Assembly (NCBI GenBank): GCA_030649165.1
Contig: JAUSGG010000255.1
Span: 1 to 41,023, forward strand
Length of the DNA stretch: 41,023 bases
Source of the DNA: Armatimonadota bacterium
GTDB taxonomy: Bacteria; Armatimonadota; UBA5829; JAUSEB01
Reading direction: 5' to 3'
Positions 23,891-32,900 of the stretch are shown here, one piece after another. Positions within the stretch are counted from its first letter, which is position 1; the number at the start of each line of letters is the position of its first letter. A program made the position numbers and the translations under genes. The notes beneath the pieces were generated by a model, which saw only the letters and a list, made by a program, of their open reading frames with translations, searched no databases and was not told where the DNA came from.

Positions 23891-25195
23891 TTGGACATGC
23901 ACGGTAATAGTATCTGTTATCGCCTGTTTCTGTTGATGTCGGTTTGCGCGGCGTTGGTTTGTCCCGCCGCGGTGGCAAAGGCGGCCGACAGCGCCTGCGT
24001 GACCTGCCACAAGTCTGTGACCCCGTCGATCGTCGGACAGTGGCGCGAGGGGAAACACGCGAAGCGCGGCGTGGATTGCACGGGATGTCACGCGGCGCGG
24101 AAAGGCGCTCCGGGAGCACAAGAGCACATGGGCGCGGGCTATATTACGCCGGTTGTCAGCCCGAACGCCTGCGGCAAGTGCCATCCACGTGAGCAGAAGG
24201 AGTTTACCGCCAGTCACCATTCCAAGGCGGCCAAGTTCATCGGATCGCTGGACAACGTCCTTGGCGAGATGGTGGAAGGCGGACCGGCGGCGAACAGCGG
24301 ATGCAAACAGTGCCACGGCAGCACGGTTAAGGTAGATCAGGACGGCAAGCTCGATGCCGCCACTTGGCCCAACTCCGGCATAGGCAGAGTCAACCCGGAT
24401 GGCTCGGAGGGAGCATGCTCAGCTTGCCACTTCCGGCACACTTTCTCCAGGGCGCAGGCAAGAGAGCCGGAGATGTGCGGCAAGTGCCACATGGGCCCGG
24501 ACCACCCACAGATCGAGATTTACAACGAGTCGAAGCACGGCTTGGCGTTCAAAGCGCACAGGTCGAAGATGAACTTGGAGAGCGACAAGTGGGTTGTGGG
24601 GCAGGACTATACGGCCGCGCCGGCGTGCGCGACGTGCCACATGTCCGCCACACCGGATCAGCCGGTTACTCACGACGTAGGCGCGCGGATAAGCTGGACG
24701 CTCCGACCGGCGATCTCGATCAAGCTGGAGAACTGGGAAACGAAGCGGGCGAATATGCAGGGCGTGTGCGCGCAGTGCCACTCCCGGTCTTACGTCAAAA
24801 GCTTCTACACGCAGTACGACAGCGCGGTCGATCTCTACAATGAGAAATTCGGAAAGCCGGCCAAGACGGTTATGGATAAGCTGTACGCCGAGAAGCTGCT
24901 GACAACCACACCGTTCGACGAGAAGATCGAGTGGACCTACTATCTGATGTGGCATCACGAAGGCAGGCGCGCCCGCCACGGCGCCTCGATGATGGGACCG
25001 GACTACACCCAGTGGCACGGGTTCTTCGAGGTGGCGAACAGGTTCTATAACGAGCTGTTGCCGGAGGCGGAGGAGCTGAAGAAAGGCGTGACGCAGGAGA
25101 TCCTCGCACAGGATTACCATAAGTGGAAGTCAGGCCTGAGTAAGGAGGAAAGAGAGAAGATACTGGAGTTCTACAAGACCAGGTACGGAGAGTAG
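23891..25195 (+). CDS. Octaheme cytochrome c, hydroxylamine oxidoreductase family
   Basis: The protein (about 434 residues) is exported by a signal peptide (FLLMSVCAALVCPAAVAKA) and has exactly eight CxxCH heme sites, with first cysteines at 36, 63, 94, 138, 176, 196, 246 and 293. After the sixth heme comes MGPDHPQIEIYNESKHG. Its D204-H205 pair corresponds to the active-site Asp-His of hydroxylamine oxidoreductases as I recall it. The C-terminal YLMWHHEGRRARHG and MMGPDYTQWHGFFE are family hallmarks. Y372 is the candidate heme-crosslinking tyrosine, which would mean an oxidative rather than reductive enzyme. The start is a TTG 7 nt after GGAGG; an ATG two codons later is an alternative. No haoB, NapC-like or quinone-linked partner gene is adjacent. 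Confidence 0.92.
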   Translation: MDMHGNSICYRLFLLMSVCAALVCPAAVAKAADSACVTCHKSVTPSIVGQWREGKHAKRGVDCTGCHAARKGAPGAQEHMGAGYITPVVSPNACGKCHPREQKEFTASHHSKAAKFIGSLDNVLGEMVEGGPAANSGCKQCHGSTVKVDQDGKLDAATWPNSGIGRVNPDGSEGACSACHFRHTFSRAQAREPEMCGKCHMGPDHPQIEIYNESKHGLAFKAHRSKMNLESDKWVVGQDYTAAPACATCHMSATPDQPVTHDVGARISWTLRPAISIKLENWETKRANMQGVCAQCHSRSYVKSFYTQYDSAVDLYNEKFGKPAKTVMDKLYAEKLLTTTPFDEKIEWTYYLMWHHEGRRARHGASMMGPDYTQWHGFFEVANRFYNELLPEAEELKKGVTQEILAQDYHKWKSGLSKEEREKILEFYKTRYGE

Positions 25196-25197
25196 CA

Positions 25198-25221
25198 GTT
25201 AGGAGTTAGGAGTTAGGAGTT
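25198..25221. repeat. Three 7-bp tandem repeats between convergent genes
   Basis: GTTAGGA is repeated three times, followed by GTTGGAG, in the 49-bp gap between the cytochrome gene and the convergent LysM-G5 gene. It is simple-sequence DNA. No intrinsic terminator is seen here for either gene. Confidence 0.6.
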
Positions 25222-25244
25222 GGAGGGCGGAACGCGCGGGGCGA

Positions 25245-26243
25245 TCATCGCCTGGACTTGACGCCTACAGCGACTCGTCTCGGGACCGGCGAGCGGAGGA
25301 TGGTCTCTTCGAGGATCTCCCTGCCGGTCTCGACGCCGTTTTCGTATACAACGGCGACCCTGACCTGGCGTTTGCCGGATCGTCCCGGGCTGAGAACGAT
25401 CGACTTACCCGCGTACATCTGAACGCTGGTAATAGATTCCGTGCCGGCCGAAATAGGCTCGACGCGGCTGATCTGGTTTCGGACGACGACCGTCAGCGGG
25501 GGCTTTCCCATCCCGACTTTGAGCCGCTCACCAATACGGAGCCTGTTGAGTCGCTTGCCGGGGTTCAGCCTTTGCACGTCCGCCAGTTTCATGCCGTGTT
25601 GTTCCGCGATCTCTCCGGCGATCTCGCCGCTCTTGACCGCGTGCGTGGAAGGCTTACCTTCCGGGCTGAACAGCAGTTCCACCGCCTCCCGCGGCGCGCG
25701 TCGCCATATCCGCAGATCGGCTTTTTGGTTCTGGACCGTAACGTTCTCCTTGAATGAAGGTTCCTCGGCCAAATTCTTCACCAGTTTTCCGAAACGCTGC
25801 CTGGCCAGCTCAAGCGTCTCCCCTGCCTGCTCCTGCGCGTCCAGGGCTACATACGGCTGCTTGTCGATCAGAATGACCCACTTGTCGCCGAGCGGCCGAA
25901 GCTTAGCTTTCAGGATAGCCATCGCGGATTCCGAGTCCATTGGGCCGCGGCCAGCCATTCGCTTGAGCTCGACCTTCTGGGCGAACTCCGCCTCGTCGCT
26001 CTCCATACCGGCCGAATGAAGGAGCTCGTCCAGAAGCTCGTTCGCGACGGTCTTGCTCTCGACCACGACGATCGGCTTTCCGTCCGCGATGATCGCGTAC
26101 GCGGAGGAAGTAATGTATGTATATCCCCATCTCGCAAGAAACGAGAGCAGGACCAGCAGAATAATGGCGCGCTCGATCAAGAGTTGGCGACGCAGGCGCG
26201 ACGCAACGCTCTCCCAATCCAGGCTGCCGCGGCTTGTTTTCAT
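25245..26243 (-). CDS. Membrane-anchored LysM and G5 domain protein (YabE-like)
   Basis: The 332-residue protein has an N-terminal membrane anchor (AIILLVLLSFLARWGYTYI, residues 26-44) and a mixed helical region to about 195. A LysM module follows (199-243, THAVKSGEIAGEIAEQHG to GERLKV), then a G5 domain (249-328, with VVVRNQISRVEPI and VAVVYENGVETGREIL). LysM binds peptidoglycan glycan strands. G5 is found in YabE-like and resuscitation-type cell-wall proteins, usually next to a lytic domain that is missing here. An ATG at 26252 is also in frame, but the promoter places the transcript start at the ATG of 26243, so the mRNA looks leaderless. It is divergent from the giant secreted protein gene. 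Confidence 0.85.
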   Translation of the reverse strand: MKTSRGSLDWESVASRLRRQLLIERAIILLVLLSFLARWGYTYITSSAYAIIADGKPIVVVESKTVANELLDELLHSAGMESDEAEFAQKVELKRMAGRGPMDSESAMAILKAKLRPLGDKWVILIDKQPYVALDAQEQAGETLELARQRFGKLVKNLAEEPSFKENVTVQNQKADLRIWRRAPREAVELLFSPEGKPSTHAVKSGEIAGEIAEQHGMKLADVQRLNPGKRLNRLRIGERLKVGMGKPPLTVVVRNQISRVEPISAGTESITSVQMYAGKSIVLSPGRSGKRQVRVAVVYENGVETGREILEETILRSPVPRRVAVGVKSRR

Positions 26244-26250
26244 ACTGAAC

Positions 26251-26278
26251 ATTATAGTTGGAGGGCGCGCCGTGTCAA
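26251..26278 (-). promoter_or_regulatory. Consensus promoter giving a leaderless LysM-G5 mRNA
   Basis: On the minus strand TTGACA (26278-26273), a 16-bp spacer and TATAAT (26256-26251) both match the sigma70 consensus exactly. The seventh base after the -10 box is followed directly by the ATG at 26243, so transcription is predicted to start at or one base from the start codon. No Shine-Dalgarno sequence is present. Confidence 0.8.
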
Positions 26279-26327
26279 CTCGGCTGCCCCAACACAAAAA
26301 TAACCGATTTAATTTATGGATTGCTAA

Positions 26328-26356
26328 TTGACAGCTTGGGCCCGGCGTGCTATAAG
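26328..26356 (+). promoter_or_regulatory. Promoter P1 upstream of the giant secreted protein
   Basis: TTGACA (26328-26333), a 17-bp spacer and TATAAG (26351-26356) face rightwards, back to back with the LysM-G5 promoter. The nearest rightward gene starts at 26967, which would give a leader of about 600 nt. The spacer contains TGGGCCCGG, a sequence similar to that of the second promoter. Confidence 0.65.
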
Positions 26357-26637
26357 GGGATAATCACATTGACCTAGCCTACTCCTAAGGCGACGGTTGC
26401 GCCAACGATTGCAGGTCTGTATTCCCTCACGAACGGTCGCATGGTCGCGTACGCGCGCCGGCGCCTTCGGCTCCCTCAGAAGGGCTGTAGACCACGACAT
26501 ATAAAGGCGGCGATTCCGTCCGCCCGCTGAATCGTCGTGAACCAATCGCTCCCAGGATCAGGGAGTGTTCTACCAGTTCGTTGATTAACGGACCTGGATC
26601 GAGACGCGATCAAGAGCAGTGAAGCTCGCGCCGCTGA

Positions 26638-26666
26638 TTGCGCCAAGCCAGGGCCCGCGCTATAAA
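26638..26666 (+). promoter_or_regulatory. Promoter candidate P2 upstream of the giant secreted protein
   Basis: TTGCGC (26638-26643), a 17-bp spacer and TATAAA (26661-26666) resemble a sigma70 promoter, with a weak -35. The stretch AGGGCCCGCGCTATAAAGG repeats the pattern of P1 (GGGCCCGGCGTGCTATAAGG), suggesting duplicated promoter DNA. It would give a leader of about 295 nt. Confidence 0.45.
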
Positions 26667-26926
26667 GGCGTGTGTGGCCGTTTGGTGACTGTGGCAGAGT
26701 TCTACTTCACAGCCTTCCATTACCCCCACCCACCATCACCTGGTCACAACAGAATGCCTAACTCAAAAGAAGACTGATGCGATCCGCGGACGCTCGTTCG
26801 CCCGGCCCGTGCGGAGGCGAGAACGGATTCCCGTATGGAAACGGGTCCGGCGGACAGCCCGGACGCTGTGAGGAGGTGAAATATCTAAATATCTAGCTGA
26901 GGCTTCCAGAATATCGGACTGAAACA

Positions 26927-26948
26927 TACAGCTCAAGGAAGGGCTGTA
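26927..26948 (+). promoter_or_regulatory. Hairpin before the ribosome site, copy 1
   Basis: TACAGC (26927-26932) pairs with GCTGTA (26943-26948) around a 10-nt loop, ending 2 nt before TAAGGAGG and 18 nt before the ATG. A like hairpin precedes the paralogous gene at 35360-35379, so it is a conserved part of the leader. Confidence 0.5.
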
Positions 26949-26966
26949 CGTAAGGAGGATTACAGT

Positions 26967-29900
26967 ATGTTAGCAAGTAAATGGCCGAACAGAGCAATTG
27001 TCGTGGCCGCGGCGATCCTACTCATTGCAGCGTTCGCCGTGACACCACTGGTTGCGGAAGTCAGCGTCCACTCATCAGGACGCTACTATCAGGACTCAAA
27101 CGGAAAACCGGTGTTCCTGATAGGGTACTACGACTGGGCGGCAACGGTCGATGGCTATTACATCGATCAACCGTCACGTTACGACACAATGATTACTCTG
27201 GGGGCGCCGTACAAGGTCAACTACATCCGCATGGTCCTTGGCGGCAACAAGGTCAATGGCTCCAGCAATCCGCCAAGCTATAATGGCCAACAGGCCCCTG
27301 TTCCCTGGCTGCTGGTGAACGGCAAAGCCGATATGAACCAGTGGGACCCCGCATTCTGGACTGGCGTTAAGGCCCAGTGCCAGTTTGCCAAAGCCAACGG
27401 GGTCATCATCCACTTCGGCTTCTTCGACGGCGTGTCTATGCGGACTCAGGGAGGAGCATCCTATGGCTACTCGGGATCCTTCTGGAATCCGGCAAACCAG
27501 ACAGCGTCCTTCTACCCGAATCCGGATTTCAACGGCAATGGGCAGATTGATGACAATGGCGAGTTCTACCAAACCACCAACTTCAACAACAATACCGGCA
27601 TAGGCTATTATCAGCGCGCTCTGATAGACAAAGGCTGTTCCGAGTTGGCTGCCTATGACAACGTCTTCTTAGAAGTCGGAAACGAGCTGTTAGGCTCCTC
27701 CTCGGCCTGGAACACGACTGTCATTTCCTACATAAAGACAAAGACGGCCAAACCGATAACAACAGTCGGTTACAACGGAAGCGGAATGCAGGGCTATTCC
27801 GACCACATCGATGACACCGTCGCCGAACTCAAAGCCTCACTGGCGTCCATGGTCGGCCTCGGTTTTCCGGCATGGGTCGATCCGGATGGATCGGGAATCG
27901 CATACCTTCCTCCGGATGGTATTCGCCAGTGCTATTGGACTTCGCTCGCTAGTGGCGCCGCCGCCTATGGCGGGTTCACCACCGACTTCTGGACCTGGCC
28001 CACTAACCCTCCTCCGGGCTTCAACACCCTGAAGGGCGTCTATTGCAAGAACCTGCAGGACTTCCTGACCACAACTGCTTGTCCATTCTGGACTATGGTC
28101 CCGCAGTCAAGCCTGGTCACCAACAGCACCGTAAACTGCTGCATTGCGAATCAAGGCTCTACATACCTTGCGTATATCTTGAGCGACGCCACGGCCGATG
28201 TTAACCTGACATCCGTCAGCGGCAACGCCTACTACAAGCTCTATAATCCCGCATCTGGAACGTACAGCGGGCAAAGCACAGTTGCCGGTGAAGCATGGCG
28301 CTCCTTCAGCAGACCCGCCGGCGCGAGCGACTGGGTGATATACATCTACACCACCCTTCCCAGCCACGGCCAGCTTAACGTAAAAGCGGCCGGCACGTAT
28401 ACCATCGACGGTAACCCGAACGACTGGAACTTCGGTAACTACTCCTCGATGATATACGGCGGCGGCTCCGGCGCGGGTGACATCGCCCTCACGGGATACG
28501 ACCTCGGCCTTTTGCACTACGCCTCCTATGCAGGCGTCCTGCCGACCAGCGCAACCGATCACACCGCCAAGGTCTACACGTCCCACGATTCAACTTACGA
28601 GTACTTCCTGGTCAGGTGTGACGACGATGACATGCGTTACAGCGCCCCGACCAGCTCAAACTGGGCTAACGACTGCGTGGAGTTCTACATGGATCCAGCC
28701 AACAGCGGCGGATCGACGGCAATCAGCAACTCCACCTCCGACATTCAGCTAGTCATCGACGCGAACAACCAGAAGAATGTCTACATGACAACTTCGGGTT
28801 ATGCCACCCAGATTCTGAATGGTGTGACGTCTGGTGTGCAGAGAGACAGCACGGGTTGGTGGCTTGAGGCCAGGATAACGAAGTCCGCTCTCGATCCCGA
28901 CCTGCCGTCGTCCGGGACGTTCGGCTTGGACTTCAACTTCCGCGACAACGACAACGACAACGACGCGGCGCTAACCACGGTTTACACCTGGAACGACGCC
29001 AGCGGAAGCGGCTTCCCGAGCAAGATTCCTGACAACTGGGGAGACGCCTTCCAAATCGCGCCCGGTGAGACCCCGTATGGCGGCAGCTCAATAAATCTTC
29101 CCGGAACCATCCAGGCGGAGAACTTCGACAATGGTGGCGAGGGAGTCGCTTACCACGACACCGAGTCCACCAACTACGGCGGCGCGTTCCGAACCAGTGA
29201 AGGCGTGGACATCGCGTCAACATACGACACTGGCGGCGGCTACGAAGTTGGATGGGTACAACCAAACGAGTGGCTGAACTACATGGTGTACGTAAACGCC
29301 ACCCGCGCCTACGACATCAACATGCGCGTGTCAGGTGGCGGTGGTAACTTCCACATCAACATGGACGGCCAGAACGTAACAGGCACCAGAACCACCCCCA
29401 ACACTGGGTCGTGGGGGACCTATGCCACCTACACCGTTCCTTCTATTCAGTTGGCGGCGGGCTCTCACGTGCTCACGGTAGTCGCGGAAACCGCCGGATT
29501 CAACCTCAACTATATCGACGTAGTTGTTCCTCCTGTCTACTGGAACACGCTGGGCACATTGCAGAACATCGGCAGTGGCACTATGCCTCAGGTATGCGTA
29601 GATTCGTCGAACAATATACATGTCGCTTACGCAGCCGGCAATGGAGTTACCTATAAGAAGTACAACTCTTCGTGGACGCTCCAGACTTCCGAGACGATAA
29701 CTTCACCCTCCGGTGGCGCGTACTGGCCGCATATGATGCTCGACTCCAATGCCGTCCCGCATCTCGTATTCACCGAGGGCGTAACCGCATCGCTGCCTTA
29801 CGCCTCATATCTCTATTACACGAACCGCATAGGCGGAACCTGGAAGTCGGTCGTTACCGCGCTGAACCTGGCGGGAACCGGCAACAGCGTTTGGAATCCC

Positions 29901-32900
29901 AGACTTGCGCTGTATAGCACTTACGCCTACATTGGCTCCCAATACGGCTACAACCAGAGTCTCATAGGCCGAATCGACAGGCTAACAAACCTGAGCTCAA
30001 CTCCATCAGTTGACGCATCCGTAAACACATCGATTCGCTCTCTGGTCGCGGCGACCACCAACGGAAACATATTCGCTGTTGGCCGCAACACCTTGAGCAC
30101 AGGCGTCCAGGAGTACAACTCGGGTCTGGGTTTGGTTGGCGGCCCATGGAGTATGACTAACGGCACCGGCAAGGCCGGAGCTCCCGCCGCGGCATGGACA
30201 GACAAGTACAACATAGTCCATATGGTTGCTTGGGGCATTATGGCTGGAGGCAGTGGCCAGTGCGCGGACCGTTGTGGATTGATCTATAACCACACCGGCA
30301 GACGCAATGGCGACGGCAGCTTCTACAACTCAATAAACGGCATGCTTGGTGACAGCGGGGCAGTCGGCCCCGATCCTTCATCGCCTACCGGATGGTGGAA
30401 TGACGACGTGGCTCCTGCAATATGCAGAGACGGCCAAGATGTAGTTTACGTCGCATGGCGAGACAATTCCGCGTCCGGCGAAGGAAGAATCAGCAAGGTG
30501 GACGATTCGAGTTGGACCCAGTCCTGCAAGAGTTCACTATGCGGAGACACCACCTGCACAGGAACGCAGTTTGCCCAGACGCTCACCCGACGCAGATGGT
30601 GGAACTGCGAGTTGGCCCCTGCCGCAACCGGCGGTGGAGTCTATGTCGCGTATGAAAACGGCGGAACATGCTACATCCAGCCCGTCGGCGTTACGGCCGC
30701 CGTAGATACTACAGCGCCCGGAAACATCACCAGCTTCAGCGTTCGCGCTGAACAGAGCATGAACGTCCTGACCTGGACCAACCCCGGCGACTCGGACCTG
30801 AGCGGTATCAAGATCGTATTCAAGACCACCGGTTATCCGACCAGTACAACTGACGGAAACACCTGCTACGATGGTCTCACGACGAGCTATACTCACAACG
30901 GCCTGACAAATGGCACGACCTACTACTACAAGGCATTTGCTCACGATGCAGCTCCTAACTATGCGTCCGGAGCAACGGCCAGCGGCACACCCGCTACTGA
31001 TAGCACGGCCCCCGGAAACGTGACGAGCTTTACGGCAACCCCGGGAGACACGCAGGTCAGCTTGTCTTGGACCAACCCGACTGATACGGATCTTTATGGC
31101 ATTAAGATCATGTTCAAGACGACGGGTTATCCGACCGGCACGGCGGATGGAACACAGTGCTACAATGGTATGGGCACGAGCTACGTCCACACCGGTCTGA
31201 CCAATGGCGCTACCTACTACTACAAGGCGTTCGCCTACGATGAGGTCCCGAACTACGCAACGGGCGCCACGGCGAGCACATCGCCATACGATCCTCAGAC
31301 CCCTTACTCCGGCGTCATTTCGCTGCCCGGAACCATCCAGGCGGAGAACTTCGACAATGGCGGCGAGGGCATAGCCTATCACGATACGACATCCGGCAAC
31401 ACTCCGGGGGCGTATCGTTCGACTGATGTCGACATCGAGACTTGCTCCGACACTGGTGGAGGCTATGATATCAGCTACGTCGCGGCGGGCGAGTGGCTCG
31501 AGTACAAGGTCAATGTGACCACCACTGGAGACTACAGCATCGGCGTTAGAGTGGCGCTCAATACCGGCGCCGGCGGTTACCGAGTCAAAATCGACGGTAC
31601 CGATGTAACCGGAGCCAGAAACTTCGCGGCCACCGGCGGTTGGCAGACATGGACGACCATTATCACCCCGTCCGTATATCTAACTGCCGGCCAGCATGTC
31701 CTTCAACTGTATGTGGACTCCGGCGCCGCGAACATGAACTACGTCGACGTCATCAGCAGAGGACCTGACGCGGTCTCTATAGACCTCGACAGTACCAACG
31801 TCGAAGACGGCATGACCTGTGTGACCGGCGTCGGCGATGGCGACACTGTGGCGTGGTCCGCGGCGGGTCACAACTTCCGCGAGAACGTCGACTATCCCGA
31901 CGTCTACATGTACTTCACCGTGACTGACGGCTGGGCGTATCAAGGCAGCAAGCAGGACGTCTACATCACGTGCGACTACTACGACATCGGCACAGCCACG
32001 CTGGGTCTGGACTACGACTCCACAAGCAGTTCCTACCAGCACGTAAATGGCCCGACCCTTGGCAACACACTGACGTTTAAGAGCTACACCTTCCACGTCA
32101 CCAACGCCTACTTCGGCAACAGAGAGAACGGTGGAGCTGACTTCAGATTCACCATCTCCAGCCAGCAGGAGTGGGGCATTGACACGGTCGGTGTGTATCA
32201 GTCGACTGCTGACGTTACTCCTCCGGCCAATGTGACCGGCTTTACCGCCACACCCGGTAACCAGCAGAACAGCCTGTCCTGGACTAACCCGACTGATCCG
32301 GACTTCACCGGAACGATGATCCGGTTCAAGACCACTGGTTATCCAACCAGCGCGTCGGACGGAACCCATATCTACGACAGCAGCGGGACGAGCTACAACC
32401 ATACGGGTCTGACCAATGGGACGACCTACTACTACAAGGCGTTCTCTCACGACGTCATTCCCAACTACGCCTCCGGATCTCAGACCAGCGGTACTCCTGC
32501 CGACACGACTCCTCCGGCGAACGTAACGAGCTTCATAGCCACATCCGGAGACCTGCAGAACAGCCTGTCCTGGACTAACCCGACTGATACGGACCTGACC
32601 GGTATCAAGATTATGTTCAAGACCACCGGTTATCCGACCAGCGTGACAGACGGAACGCAGTGCTACGATGGACTTGGAACAAGTTACGCGCACACCGCTC
32701 TGACCAATGGGACGACTTACTACTACAAGGCGTTCGCCCACGACGGAGTTCCTAACTACGCTTCGGGCGCCACGGCAAGCGCGGTTCCGGCTGACGTAAC
32801 GGCTCCTGCAAACGTGACGAGTTTTGCGGCGGTATCCGGTGACACGCAGAACGTCTTGTCTTGGAACAACCCCGCTGACGCGGACTTTGCCGGAGTCAAG

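Larger units (their letters stand above)
26357..26966 (+). other. Long untranslated leader region with hairpins
   Basis: About 600 bp without a supported gene precede the giant secreted protein. Within it are a second promoter candidate, a folded GC-rich stretch (about 26782-26880), an 8-bp direct repeat AAATATCT (twice, near 26877-26892) and a stem-loop just before the ribosome site. The GC-rich stretch includes GTTCGCC/GGCGAGAAC and CCCGT-ATGGAA-ACGGG stems. I looked for c-di-GMP, c-di-AMP, cobalamin and SAM riboswitch cores and saw none. A 73-codon antisense frame (26324-26545) has no coding character. A regulatory leader or a small RNA is possible. Confidence 0.45.

Noticed and set aside
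26324-26545. 73-codon minus-strand open frame in the leader region
   Set aside because: It is arginine-rich with no family resemblance, lacks a ribosome site and overlaps the P1 promoter.
26782-26880. Known riboswitch in the giant gene leader
   Set aside because: The stretch folds into GC-rich stems, but I found no conserved core of c-di-GMP, c-di-AMP, cobalamin, SAM or glycine riboswitches.
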